A stretch of DNA of 64,000 nucleotides from Aquila chrysaetos chrysaetos (taxonomy: Eukaryota; Chordata; Aves; Accipitriformes; Accipitridae), in the NCBI RefSeq assembly GCF_900496995.4, contig NC_044004.1, forward strand, positions 55,644,224-55,708,223. Reading direction: 5' to 3'. A model generated the notes under the pieces. The model did no database searches and was not told where the DNA came from. It saw only the letters and a program-made list of their open reading frames with translations. Every line of letters starts with the position of its first letter. Position 1 is the first letter of the stretch. Positions 23,850 to 42,587 of the stretch are shown here, piece by piece. The position numbers and the translations under genes were made by a program.

Positions 23850-26800
23850 GGTTGCCCTTCAAGGTTGCCTCCTGAAAATCTGTGTCCCTGTGTGTAATCA
23901 AGGCAAGTGTATTTCAAAAAATGAGCACCTACTAAGGCAATTCTGAACTATGATGAAGGAAAAGGTCCTGAAAGAAATCCATTTTGAATGCACAGTCCAG
24001 TAAAGCCTGTGCATAGCCAGAACATTTTCTTCTAGGTAAGTTAGACTCATATTTCAATACAAAAAAGTAATCACTAGTCATACAAGTCCTCCGATTAAAA
24101 TGACTTATACCTCTTTGCTTGTTCAAGCAATGTCCTCATAGGAACTGTGTAAAAAAGCCCAACGTTTTACCTTTACAGCATTGCAGATTAAGAAAGAATA
24201 TACCTCATTCCAGCTCAACTGATCTCTGACATGATCCATCTGATTTAATTTATATAGAACAAGGTGGGTGAGTGCTGGTCACAAAAAAGTAAAATAAAAA
24301 GCCAGGAACAATTGTTTTTCAAAAAGACAAAACCATGCAGGAAAAACTTATAGATTTTCATGAAAAAAAATGTATTACAAGAATAAAAAAAATCCAAATT
24401 CTTTTGTGCTGTAAAAAAACCAAGAGTGCAGAAATCTGCAAAAATCACTCTGCTTGTTGTCTTTCCTGAAAATGCTGACACACTTCTAGTCAAAGCACAA
24501 ATAAAACAGGTAAAAATACACTGTGAAAAAATTGTTTGGTTTTCAGTCTTGGTTTTTGCCCATTACCTTCTGGGTTGGGAAAGCCTCTCATTAGGGAGGG
24601 AATGGTGTTGATAAGGGCAAGAGGAACCATTTAATTCACCAGCACCACATAGGAACCAGTAATATAAGTCGGACACCCACTTGTCCTGGGCTCCCCCTCT
24701 AGTCAGGAGACAGAGGTATCTCCAGAGGGTGGTGTAGACCCCAAGCAGGATGCACCACATGCGGGAGGTGCCTGCCCAAATCCTCTGCCCAGAGGAGAGG
24801 CAAGACCTAGGCGCCCTTCTTCAGTGTGGACACTTACCAGAAATGAGTTAAGGCCAAAGCGATACCAACGCTGCTGGCAGTGACACCACCCGGTGAAATA
24901 ACAGCAAAACTGCTCCTGATCCTCAGCCTTAAACACCCTCTCACTCCCCTGCCAAAGATTTTACACAACACCCCATCCCCAGGCATTCCTCCTCCCTCAA
25001 CAAGGGGCACTTTCTCCTTCCTCCCTTCCAAACCTCCTCTCCTTCTCCCCAAACACAGTCCTCCTTCTTTCAGCCAGGCTCCCACAAAGCTGTCTCTTCC
25101 CCTCAATATCCACACTCAAAGTCTGCACCCTCTATTTTGTAGACACCGTCTGATACCTCCGCTAGTGTTTTAGGAACTGAAGCCAAAGACAAGCTTTTAC
25201 ATTTGTTATTACTACTTGCTATTTCTGTCATATAAAACAAAAATAAGATCAGAACTAAGTATTCACGCACCTAGAAAGAGGCAGTCTCCTCCTGCAGTGA
25301 TCTGACACCCTAAATATAGAAGGTGGACAAAGAGTGGCACAAAGAAATAGCTATCATCATCACTATTTCACTTGTAGAGAATTGAAATGTCAACAGATGA
25401 CGACCTCAACTCCACATCCTAATTTGCATCAAGTCTGCCAGGCTCACCCATGACTTCACAACCCAAAATCAGAATAAAAAGGTTCTAGATAATGCAGTTT
25501 GTATCTGTATGATCTGTGTCTGGTATCAGCAATCCCACTGCAAGGCTTACCCCCTCTCAAATTTGTCAAATCTAAGAACCTTCTCAATGTGTGCCGGTAA
25601 AATGGGGCCCTTTGGCACATAATAAAGTAACATCAGTGCTCACTTTTAAAAAAGCGTAACATAAAATATTTTCTGATTACAAAAAGATTCCAAAAATACA
25701 ATCTGGCTATTGCTAAGTATCTGGCCACCAACATCAGGTGCACTTCTCTTTCAAGTGAAATACACAGGTCTGTTTAATATAAAATGTCAAGTCTCCCAGA
25801 GATCCTGATCTGTGTCTTTTGCTTTTTTATTTACTCATCGAGCCCTGGCACAGCTTGTTGAGGCAAATTGTGTGCCCATCTGCACTACTGAAAACCGGTC
25901 TTTCAGAATGGGACAACCAGCCTGTAAGGGCAATTTTGGGGCTTCCACAGCTTTGACAACATCCTGTGAAACTAAATCACGCAGAGCCTCTGAGGGCCAC
26001 GCTGCTCCTTCAGAACTGATACGTGTCCTCGTGGATACCCCCTGGTATCGCAGCAATACACTCGCTTCTGAAGCTATCTGACCCTAACAGCTGGACATAA
26101 TGGGGATTCCAGAAGGGGTTTAGTCCAACAGCTGGGCAATGGAAGGCCACGGCTTCCTTACGTGGGCTCCATAGCTACGGAAAAAACAAAACTGACAATC
26201 TGCTAAAAATAAGGTGAAATCAATACATTGCTTAAGCCTGCATTTGAAGTGAAAACACACTTAGGGTTACAACCAAAGCAAACACTATGAGCGTTTATCA
26301 AATCAGTGGGGATTAATCACAAATAGGCAACATACATCTTTAACAGTGGCTACTATGCATACTTTTAAATAAGCAGCAATGGTAGCAATTAAACAATCAT
26401 TCATACGTGAAGTTTAGAGAAACAAACAAATGCTCGGTCCTTTCTAATCAGAAGCCACAGAAAGAACAGTGCAATGATAATTCAGCTAAGTCCAAAAATC
26501 AACCCACTTGCAAAAGAGATTTCGAAACTTTCCCCTTAAACTTTCAAGGAGTGCTAATTTTTAAAGAGTATTTTTCATATACTCTTCAAAAAATATTCAA
26601 ATTTCAAGACTCAGTTTCTCACTCCACTCCTAAACATATTCTGGTGCAGAAAGCACAGGGGAATATAAAGATCAGTGGTTGGAAGGCAGACCTGAATTAA
26701 GGTTATGAATTAAGCCATCAGTGCAGTACAGGTTAGCAGATATGGAGACTAAACATCATTATTTTTGTAACACTTGACCATAAATAACTGCTGGTAAAAT

Positions 26801-29060
26801 GCATTCTTTCCTACCAATAATGGATACCAGCCAGAGCTGCATGGGTGTAAATCAGCATGATCTCAGAACAGCCTGCAATCACACTGACAGCATCTTCCTT
26901 TCCCTTTGTTAGTGGGAATAAGATCGTAATTGTAATTATCTTACTTTTAATAAAATTAATTGATACTTGGTGAAAGGTGCTAGGGTTAACACACATGCAA
27001 CAACTTGTAAAATACTTAGCCCAGATTTCCAGTGAATACATTTTAACTTATAAAGTCAACTCTGACTTATTGAGAGCATCTGGTAGAGAATTTGACTGGC
27101 TACACCGTGTAGAAGGAACTGCAGTCCTTAAGTACGCATATGTTTTAGGAGTTACAAGCCCATATAATGCATGCTGCAATTGTAACTTAGAACACAGGAG
27201 GATTTGTCAAAAATAACAAAATAAACAGAAGTCCTGGTTGAGCAAGGTTTTTAGCCACATTTTCAACTTGAACTGTGTGCCTTGTCCAGCAGAGGTCAAC
27301 GGAAGGTAGGTCAGTGGCAGAGCTGGGCTGGCAGGCACTATTCTGCAGCATCAGGTTCGAATTTGGTAACTAGATGATATGTCCCTCAAAAATAAAACAG
27401 CTGGATAGACTAGGGATACAGTTTGGATTTGGCAAGCAGATTACTTGTTCTCAATAGCAACAATCCAAGATGACGGCAATTCTAAAATAGGTGCTTTTTC
27501 TTTTTTTTGTTTTTTAAGTGCTTTGTTTTATCCTGGATAGCTTGCTTAGATCTGACATCAAGAGATTATCTGCTTCTCATTTTGCTTTGTTCCCACTCCT
27601 TACAAAAAGTGCTGCATTTCTACCTTTTGGTCTTGTCATTTCTACCAGTGATGTTTTAAAGACTATTCAGAAACTCCTAAGATTTTCTCCACCAATCCTT
27701 GAAAATCCCAGACATATTTCATCTGACTTTTCAGTTTAATTTAAGGTATCATAAGAAACCCTCTCACTTTAATTTCAGTGGATTCTTTTAGCGCGATGCG
27801 ATTTGCTGTTTGGACAAACACTGGCTGTGAGACTGGGCCCCTTAGGGAAAGGTTAGAGTTCATGTCTCTCAGCATATTTACTTTTGACCTTTCTTTTGTA
27901 GAGGTTTCAGCTTAATATGTCCATCTGTCGTGAGAAACCAGCAGTGCTGTCAAGAGCTCGTTACAGAGGTCCACTGAAATCAGGCTCCAGGAGCTCTTCT
28001 TGGAGAAAAGTCAGGGAGCAGTTCCCACATGTGCCTGTTGACAACCCCAGGTCCCTTTGCAATTTCAGACTCCTCTAGTTCGAACAAAGTGATCTAAGGC
28101 CTTTCGCTCTGCCCTACACAACCACTATTAATTTGGTTCTGTTTTGGTCATCCTTTGATCTCCTGTGGTCACCTAGCTTGCTCCTGTTGAGCTAAGCCTG
28201 TGTGGCTGCACTCTCCCCAGTTTATTCCCCCTTTTCCCAATTCTTCCTTTCGCCATCTATTCTCATGCCTCTCTTAAGTCTTTTGGATCTGCCAATTCAT
28301 CCATTTGTATCTGTGTATCAGAATCACTAACCATAAACTGGCAGTGAAGCCACTGATGACAACTATTCTAAATGCAACGCTAAGGGATACGTTTCAAAGA
28401 ATCCAGAGAGAGACAGAATGTCACGAACACCAAACCACTGTTTTACCAGCAAACTTGTGCTTCCAGCAAAGTAGGAAGACTGTATAGCCATGTCTTGGAA
28501 TGATACGGCAAATTCACAGTAGATGTCTTCATACTGTATTACTTGCAGATAAATAATGAGGTGGGAATCTCTTTTCCTTTAAGCACCTAGGGCACATGAC
28601 TAAAAGGAAGATCATTATAATGTGCCCCTTACATACTGAAAACTGAGAAGTGAAAGAGTTCTTTTAAACTGCAAAATTAATCTTTTCGTTTTCAAGTCCA
28701 TTTTGTGATTTTTCGGTGTTTGACTCGTGCTTTTTTAAACATTTGGACTTAACATCAGAAAGCTACTCAATCTCCATTAGGGTGGAAGGAACACATGAAA
28801 GCAGCAAAAGGTTTTTCCTAGTAATAAATCAAGCAATACTGCTACCCACTAATAAAGTGATCCTATTTTTGATTGTATCACAATATTGGACAATGAAAAT
28901 AACATAGAGAATGAACAGAAAAAAGTTATTCACCCCACCAATTGCGCTCTCTGAACAGATTACAACAGACAAAGATGCAGTTCTCTGGATACCCAAACCC
29001 ATATACCAGCCAAAGTTAGTCCACTGAAACTGGGGAGTTCTTTTTTCATTTACGTTATAT
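23850..29060. other. Intergenic DNA downstream of MTTP
   Basis: No gene recognised. AT-rich overall, with a pyrimidine/C-rich segment at about 24910-25130 that creates a proline-rich open frame without any family resemblance, and a short (ATT)n run at 23686-23702. No transposon ends were found. Confidence 0.6.
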
Positions 29061-29062
29061 CT

Positions 29063-29080
29063 GGGGGGGGGGGGGGGGGG
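29063..29080 (+). repeat. G18 homopolymer
   Basis: Eighteen consecutive guanines after TTATATCT. Its exact length in the genome is uncertain. Confidence 0.9.
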
Positions 29081-29369
29081 ATCAAAGAGAGTCAAATGAA
29101 GCAATGCCTCCAACTTCCCTGTTGTCCTAAGAGAGCAGAATAAACGGTGAGATCAAGTCGGAAAGAGATTTACAACATTGGGAGAAACTCACGGAGACTC
29201 TGAGTGCAGGGTTTTGGATCTGCTCTCCAGTGAAATCTTTTCTTCTGCTACCATTTACATGTTGAACCAATTAATGCCTCTGTTATCACTTGTTCAGCAC
29301 AACAGCAAAGGTAACTTCGCAAACATACGACCAAGCAGAGAACTGCAGGCTTACTTGCAGTGTGTCTTT

Positions 29370-29650
29370 TACTGAAAAATACATTTTATTTATCATAACA
29401 TTCAAAAAAACCCCAACATAATACAAATGCTAACTCATTCAGTTACGAACTTTGGTACTCAGTGGTTTCAGACAGTCCGCTCTCGCGTGGTCGTGACATA
29501 CTGAAGCGTTCCCGACGTGCAACACGCTGCTAGTGCAATTCTCGGAGCAACTCTGTTGTCCTTCAATCCCAGGCTCATGGCATCCTGCAGCGGGATCACT
29601 TTGGGCTTCGGCTCCGCACTTGCCACAGTGTCATCTACGTTGAGAGCAGC
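29370..29650 (-). other. Candidate minus-strand terminal exon, possibly the last exon of C4orf54
   Basis: A GC- and CpG-rich island stands out from AT-rich flanks. On the minus strand it reads an open frame of about 59 codons with strong G/C third-position bias, containing EPKPKVIPLQDAMSLGLKD and ending ...TTRERTV at TGA (29470-29468). AATAAA follows only about 80 bases later (29390-29385). Possible acceptors are GTAG at about 29636 and CAAG at about 29622. The second would restore the C4orf54 frame if its coding exon were spliced at CACCG|GTGAAG. I do not recognise the peptide. Alternatives are a non-coding 3' exon, an old retrocopy or chance. Confidence 0.4.
29385..29390 (-). terminator. 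Candidate minus-strand polyadenylation signal AATAAA
   Basis: TTTATT on the + strand, inside TTTTATTTATC. It lies about 80 bases beyond the stop of the candidate terminal exon, a normal spacing for a short 3' UTR. Confidence 0.45.
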
Positions 29651-29709
29651 TCAAAGAGTCCATTTTTCTCCAGTTATATATCTTCTTTTTTAATTTTTTT
29701 CCCCCACAG

Positions 29710-32700
29710 GCAACAATCATCAACACAATGCGTTCACAGCATTTTCCCCTTTGCCTAATAGCCCACCGCTCTCTCATCAGACATACCACCCACATCCTCT
29801 TAACAATCATTATCCTTACTTCACATTTGCACTTTTAAATATCTTTACACTGATAACCCACCCCTTTAAAAAAGGGAGGAAAAAGAAAAGAGAAAAAAAA
29901 GAAAACAAAAACAGAAAAAGGGGAAAAAAACCACAAGCGTTTTTAAAGTATGTGTTCTCAGGTAGCCACAAGTTACTGCTAATTTGTAAGCATAAGGAAT
30001 GACACTTTGGCCATCAACACTAGAGAGTAAAGGTAGCTTTGAATGCAGACAAGGGAAAAAAAAAAAAAAGAAAACCCACACAACCCATAAATACATTTTA
30101 AATCATTCACCAAGTGATTCACCAAGGATTAAATTTAACTGAGTGAAGCCAACCCTGCTGCAAAAGACCAGAACAACATTCGTGCATCACTCCAGTCCCG
30201 CTCAAACTTTTAATTGGATCCTGACCTAAAACGCGCGGAAGTGGCCGGCCGGCTGTTGCAGACCCCGAACCCTGACGGCAGGGCTGGAAGGGAACTCGAG
30301 TGGTGCACAGGATTTTGCCCTGCTTTGCACACAGGGTGAATTTCAGCTGTAACATACTATGACTGCACCGTGAAACATATAATACTAGCAGCTTGTGAAC
30401 CCTGACACGGAGGGCTTGACTCTAATCCAAGATATGTGGTTACACATCACCCCATCGGCTGGAGAAATTCACCACTGGGTATTCATGGAGGAGCACCGTA
30501 TTACTGGATTTTTTTCTGGCGACCTTTTGTGGCATTATCTGCTGGGTCCGGCTAGACTCAAGCCCAGAGCTCCAGTTTTATATGTATAAAGTGACGAACC
30601 CGGGACTCGGGTCTGCAAGGCACTCAGCGCTCTGAGCCAAGTTCAGCAAAGCGTTATGTTGATGGGTGAAAAAAAAAAAAGATTGTGCTTCCACCGAAGT
30701 TCCACGGAATCTGCTTAGATATTTGGAGATGCATGTGAAGGCTTTGCTGGACTGGGTCTGCGAAGCGAAGCTCCTTGCAAAACTGACCCCTTGATGCAAA
30801 CATGGAGTCTCTTTAGTAATAGACAAAATTAAGCAAACGCTGTTTGACATTAGGATTGACACATTCCACTGAAGAAATCTCCCCTGAGAAAATAAATAGC
30901 TACTGGTATTGCCTCATTTCATTGCTTTCGTCTCCACAGGCAGTTAAAAAAAACCCTGTAAAATTTTCCTCCAACAAATACATGTTGAAATCCTGGGCAC
31001 TTGTTTTCTACGCATTTTTTTTCCTTTCAAGTACACCGGGTGAAACTGTAAACCCTGAGTTTGTGTGTGCAAACCTGTATCTTGTAAACTGCAATGTGAA
31101 ACTTCGCTCTAAGCACCGATATAGGAAAAGAGAGGACAGAAACATTTTTAAACACGGATGCTAGTATTATAATGTACGTACCGTACACGTGTATGTCACA
31201 GTGGACGATCTACTCTGGTACCTGCACTGTCCTGCAGTCCGAAGTACTGTTTCATTTAACACCGATACTCCAGTCGTAACGTCTACAGACTTATCAGTCA
31301 TGAAAATGGTGAAGAAGCATTCATTTTCTTTAAGAGGCATTCAGCCCTAATCCCGGTAGGAAGTTCAAGCTTTTAACAGTAGAGCGTACAACCGAAGAGC
31401 ACGGGCATTAAGCTTACATGCTATATGCTCTAGCTGGGCATGCCAAGCTCTTTAAAAAGGGTTAGAATAGTATTTTTTCATTGGATTTCCACAACGATGA
31501 AGATCAATGAGAAGATACATGTTAAATCACTCACTATCTGTATACTTGCATTGCATTTCATCCTGAGGGCAATTTCAATTTGTGCCTGTAAACAAGTAAA
31601 TTGCATTGAAATACAATCTCACATGTATGGTTAAAGACAGTTGTAGCTGAGTTTTCTGTATCTTGTGAGTTAGGAAAATGAAAACCTGGGGCTTTCTTTA
31701 AGAATAGAAAAAACTGAAACTTCCTTAGCAGCAGGAAGTCTTGCGAACAGGCACAGGAAAATCCTGCCTGTGGGAAAATGCTTAAGTACAGACTTTTGGG
31801 TTTTGCATTTGGATTTTAAATTTCCAACCTGTTACTTCAAGAAAGCTTTATGCTAAATAATTTAGGCTTGATCTTACATTTATTAGCTTCCCAAAGTGCT
31901 TCGCTGAACTGAAATTTTGGGCAGGGAACACGCTATTGTGATTTAGTTTTACTGTCATGATAACAATTCTCTTTTGCTGAGACAAACTGGTTGCTGGCAA
32001 CAAAAGAATCAGTTTAAGCAGAGTTCAACATATGGACATATATAAAATAAGAATACTCAAAATGCAGTGATATATATTTTCTTGTTCAAAAGAGAAATGT
32101 TTTCTTAGCAAATACAGATAGCGTCGATGTAGCCCTCAGATAAACCTGCCAAACAATAGCTAAAGAAATGACTACATTACTATTGGGACTGTAACATTAA
32201 AAAGCTCCTCTCACAGGGGAATCACTAGGATTATGTTTTCAGAATTGTTGCAATTTAAGGAAGAACAGACTGCAGTCTTAAAGAAAAATAAATGCTGTCC
32301 TCTCCTTTAGAACCAGGATCTGAAAATACTACATTCAATTTCTGGCTTCCCAGTATTTAAACACTGGCATAATTAAGGCAGCTTGTGATGTTCGACACCA
32401 TACAGAGGAGCAAACAAAAAATGAAAGCAATCAAATGTGTTTTCTGACATTTACACAATCTGTTTTGAACCATGCCAAAAAATGAACACTAAAATCCTAA
32501 CACTACAGACCTCTCCATTTGCAATTCCAAGTGCAGAAGTACAGAGTACAAAATAGACATCTGATCGCAAATTCTCACCAAAACCTATGGGGAAGACCCT
32601 CATTTACTGCAATGGGAGAGAGCTGAGTTCTTTATTTTTTTTAAAGAGTTGCAGGGCTGCACTGAATCATCACAACACGTTCCAGGGACCTGGACGAAGC

Positions 32701-35700
32701 TGTGCATCGATCTATACCGAAACACCCTGCATTTCACAAACAGCTGTAGTGGCACTGCTGCTGCTAGCCACCAGCACAGAGGCAACACCTAAAGCCTGCA
32801 GATTGGCTTCAAAACAAAAACAACTTTGCAGAAAATAATGCAGTAATTTAGTGTTGCTTGCATAATTAGATGTATGCGTACTCCAAAACTGGGGGGTATT
32901 TAGGAGAAAACAAGAAACTTACATGCTTGTTTTGTATGATGAAGCAAAAAAATGAGAAAACTGTAGAAGCAGTTTTTAGGATGAATGTTTAGAGTTACCA
33001 AGTGTTGTTCAGATTAAAGGAGTGTGGTTCTTCTTCCTTATCCCTGTAAAAAAAAAAAAAAACAAAAAACCAAAAAAACAGATAAAAGCATCATTAATAA
33101 AAAGCATATTGTTAGAGAGCTGCCACAAGCATTTGAGCAATCTTTACTGCTCCGGAGAAGTGCATAGTATCTTCTTCGTTGCCACGCTATTCTTGCTACT
33201 AATTTCCTAAGCTAGTGCCAAGAATCAGACAACAGCACCTGACTTTTTAAACTGAGTCAGTGGTTGGGCAGCCTTATTTTTTGAGCAGAACTGATCTTTG
33301 CTGCTCAAGGTATGAAACATGTGGTGCCTTACAACCCCACAGTTCCCTGCGGACTGGTCCTGGGGAACCCCACGCACATAGGTAGAAAGAGGGCAAAGCG
33401 ATCCATCTGGGATTTAAGTGATCCACCTGCTTAAGTTAAAGACCTGAGCACTTTACTTACCAACACAGCATCCAGCATGGCATACGTAAGCAAAAGTGAA
33501 ACAACCCGTAATCATGTGCTCCAAGATTTGTGGAGTTAAGACTTAAATACTGGCTCAGGAAAGCATCCCGGGCAAGAAAAGTCATTAAGCTCACCGTTAA
33601 CTTTTATTGGTATCAAGGTCAAGCACTGTTTAAATGCTTCCTAAGTAGCTATGGATTTGAGCACAAGCTCATGCTTATTTCCCTTGTAGACTGATTTACT
33701 AGATCAAATGCTGAAGCCCTTTTAGTTCTTGGAATATTCCTCCTGTATTTCCCACTAAAATTGGATGGATGCTCTACTAAATTCTCAGCGAAGGCATCAG
33801 CAGAAGTAAATCCTATGTACTGTATATTTCATTGTAAGTTGACTTCTTGACTTAATAGACTATACATTCTGCTGAATAGGGCACAACTAAAACAGAGTTT
33901 AAAAATATCAAGTCATGAGCCTTTAAAAAAATCTTTCGTATATGCTATCCACACAAAATTAATTTTTAAAGGCAGGCATAGATTTTCTGATGGCAGGTAG
34001 GAAGAAACACAACTAATAAGTATATTTGCATACTTTGGTGACAGAACTGCTCACATTTGACTTAGCCTACTTTCACCACAAAAATAAACGCCCCGCGTAT
34101 TCCTGTAACTCTAAGGTGGCTTCAGTTTAGGCACATGTTTGAAAGAGCAAGGAAAAATACCCTTCTAATATTGGCAGTACAATTTACTACAGCTACTTTC
34201 TACTTTGCTACTTGTTATTTTCTCATTTATTTACCTAACACAATGCAGAAACTCCCCAGAATATAATGTGGGAATAGATACAAAAGTTCAAAACACATTT
34301 TCAGTCCTTCAGGCTGGGAATGAGCTCCCTTCAGTCAGTCCACTCACTACAGGTCAGCACTGTCTAGGTTCGGATGCAGGCAGATTGGCAAGTTCACTAG
34401 AACTGAAAATTAGCATCCTTTTTTTTCCCACATGAAGGAAGAAGTGCAGCAGGCAAGAACTATGTTGCCAAAAGCTCACAAACTACTGTGAGTGAAGAAG
34501 AGGAGGGAGAAAAGTGACCTCGTGATATCTCTCAGAAACATGTAAATAGTCTCTAATACTTGCTGTATATCAAAAATATAAGAATTGTTGAGAAACAGCA
34601 TCTTGGATTTTGCCAGAATCCAAATTGATAGGATCCATTCTATCCCACTGATTATGCAGAAAAGAGCACCAGCCAGAGAAAGAAGTGCTGGAAGAGCAGC
34701 GGATGTGCAGAGGATTCGGTACCAACAGTGCCATGAGCACCACACCACCACCAAAGCTGCAGGTCAGCTGTATCACGCTGATCTCCAAGAGGTGACAGAG
34801 ACCAAGATGGAGCAGTCCTTGAGATGGTGACACAGTTTGTGAATGAAGACATGAAAAAAATAAGAGTAAAGAAGGGAAGAAGACACACATGCAGAGCAGA
34901 AAGAAATACAGGAGTGGAAAGAAAGAGCATTCATTCAGCTTATTTTGGCTAGTAAAGAAAAGGGACCTGAAAGGACAGTATTTTATTCAAACCCCACGCT
35001 CATGTGATGAAATCTGTCTGTTTTAAAATCCATTTTAGGATCTGCACAGCATTGCTGCAATCAAAAAAACCCTGATCCGATGTGAAAGCAATTGGAATGA
35101 AAAAATGATCAATGGTTCACCCTCCGATTCATACGAAATTATGCTCCTGTTCTTGTTAGGGGAAAAATACTACCCCAAACAAATGCATTTAATGAGGAAG
35201 AGAAAGGCAAAAGATATACAAGAAAAGAAGGGGAAACAAAAAAAAAGCAGATAATAAAAGCAAGAAGAGGAGAAAAAATTATCCACAGGGACATGAAAGT
35301 TACGTAGGTGAATGAAAATGGTGACTAGGTACAAGGACAGAACAGAATAATGGGAAGAAGGCTATAGATGCGATTCCCCTCTGGCATATACCTTGTTTTC
35401 CACTCAGAGCTCTACGAATAACCAAAGTCTGATGACGAGCTAAACGTGTCTTGCAGCATGCAATTAAAACGATTTGTTTTACTGACTTTCAGAACAGCTT
35501 GAGAACAAAAAACCACACCACATCTGTTAAACAGCAGCAGGACACCTACCTCAGCAGGTCTGGGACGGCAGGGAGGGGGCACCCCTGTCTGTATTAGACA
35601 ACATGCATCTTGGCATCATTAACGGTAAAAGGTGAAAGTCTTCAAACTGCTGAATGACCTTCTGTAACAAGTACGCAAGTTTTTGCATCACCCGCCTGTT

Positions 35701-36600
35701 GGGGCAGCATTCACACACCTGTCTCGCAATGGTAGAGCTCCGACATAACACAAAAAAGCAGAGCATCGATGCGGTTACTAATTTCACCAACGAGAAAGAG
35801 CAATTTGCCGAGAGCGTCACCTGCCTCAGTGATACACCAGGCATTCTAGGCAAGCTAGCTGCATGACACGGGAGGATAATCCCCTGGGAAACGAGGGGCA
35901 AATCACACCAGGAAATAGGGTGGGTTTCACTTTTAAAGAGCGATGTAAGAAAAGCTAGAGCTTTTTGTTTAAATAGCTGCTGTAAGATAGAAATACATGT
36001 ACCATAGAACACACCTTTTCAAAAACAGCAAGTCCCTAAACTGAAATCTAACAAATTCCTTGTGCTAGCAGCCTGAATTCAGCCTATAGACGAAACAGAA
36101 AAAATCAAATACCTTTTGCCATTTTATGTAGATACTCTGTCAAGACTTTACTGACAAGATCAACCTGAGTAGAGCAGAGCTCAACTTAAATTGGTACTTT
36201 TGCCCGAGTGATCCCATAAGGGCCAATGAAAACAACCTCATTTATATCCAGGATAAAAGAATGGCACTTGCAAGATAAAATATTTACAAGCAGAGAAGTG
36301 TATAAATCATTTCAGTAAGGTTTCATTCAACAAGTAATCTACTATGCAGTAGTAGATGATGCAAACTAAAAGAACTACAGAAGCAAAAAAAGATAAGCCA
36401 AACGCTGGCAGAAAAAATTTACCCTCAAGCACGCAACTGACAAAACGCGGCACAAACTGCTGACAAACCCAAACCTCTGACTGTTGCCGATGTTTCTCTT
36501 TGCCTCTTGATAAACACCAAGAACAAACCCCGTGAGTCTTCGGTAAGCCACGAAAGACTTTGGTAGCTCTGCCCAGTACTGCACTTGATAAAGATGAGCC
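29710..36600. other. Intergenic or C4orf54 intronic DNA
   Basis: No gene recognised. If 29370-29650 is the last exon of C4orf54, this stretch is its intron. It contains A/T runs (A13 near 30057, A16 near 33047) and an AG-rich stretch at 34850-35280. The open frames lack ATG starts or family resemblance. A weakly CpG-bearing stretch at 30215-30350 may be an old repeat. Confidence 0.55.
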
Positions 36601-36606
36601 GCGTGT

Positions 36607-36612
36607 TTTATT
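36607..36612 (-). terminator. C4orf54: Candidate polyadenylation signal for an unspliced C4orf54 3' UTR
   Basis: TTTATT on the + strand (AATAAA on minus), about 1.0 kb beyond the C4orf54 stop. It is relevant only if the transcript is not spliced at the strong donor just after the stop. Confidence 0.3.
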
Positions 36613-37626
36613 GCAAGAGGCAAAAGGAGCAGTGACACCCATCCCGAAGGCACTTCCTTAATATTTCAGGTATTTTAAAACGAAATATCATCGTTCTTTG
36701 GTTATTTTGCGCAAGACATCCTGCACCCTGGTTTCGATGCGTGCCATACGCCCAGTCCGTGCCCTCCTCCTTGCTCCGGAACAGGCACTCAACGGCCCTG
36801 CACACGCATCCCCCGATTTGGAGGCTGGCCCTGGGTTACAGCCCTAAGTAACCAGACACTGGTGGGACTGCGGCAGGCCAAGCTCCGAGTAGCCGTGCGA
36901 AATCGTGATTTGTAGCGGTGCCCGCGGGCTCCGCTGGAGCCCTCCTGCAGCGCAGGCAGCTGCGGGCACCCCTGCCGGCAGCCCCATGGCACTGGGGGAG
37001 CACACCCGGCTCTACCCCACGTATCCCGCTCCCTCATCCCGCTACCAAGCAGCACCCGAAATAAGGGTTTGCCTCCATCAGACCCCTCTCCCGCTCTTCC
37101 CGAGGACAAGGAGCAACAGGGGCTCAGGGCAGAGAGACGGGCGCTCGCCTCTCCTTGGGAGGAAGAGGCGAGAGGTGAGAAAGGGAGGGATGCGCCGCCG
37201 AGGCGGAGGGGCCGTTTCAAGGCTAGCAAGGTGGGTCCAGAGGAGGTGCCCAGCCGCGCTCCCCTCCCCAGGAGCAAGGGGACCCCACTGAGACAGGTCG
37301 TCCCCCCCAGCCACAGGGCTGCACAAATACAGGCTGCGTGATGAGCAACTACGGCGTGCTTCTAATGAAACCGCCTCCGGGCCAAATAAAAGCAGGTATT
37401 TACCTGCTCTGAGGGCTACCGAACTGCACTGGCGGGCGCGTGTAACCTTTGCATTTCTATCTTATGCCTCTATCTTAAGTCCTGACGAGGGCCCGCCTGC
37501 GGACCCCAGGCCCCTTACTTACCCGCCTCGAGGAGAAGCTGTGGCACAGCTCTCGTCTGGCGGGCAACTCGGTCGGCCCTTAACCGTCTCTGGCAACCGC
37601 CAGGCCTAACGGCCCGCACTCACTCA

Positions 37627-37628
37627 CC
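37627..37628 (-). other. C4orf54: Strong splice-donor consensus just after the C4orf54 stop
   Basis: The minus strand reads TGA AGAGCGCGG|GTGAGTG. The GT is 9 bases past the stop codon and matches the vertebrate donor consensus through +6. A 3' UTR intron this close to the stop would not trigger nonsense-mediated decay. Confidence 0.45.
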
Positions 37629-37636
37629 CGCGCTCT

Positions 37637-42587
<4,951 letters not shown>

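Noticed and set aside
24880-25173. 97-codon proline/leucine-rich + strand frame
   Set aside because: Produced by a pyrimidine-rich low-complexity stretch. No family or gene context.
35551-36012. 153-codon minus-strand frame
   Set aside because: It opens with GTG, has no early ATG, and shows no resemblance to C4orf54 or any other protein.
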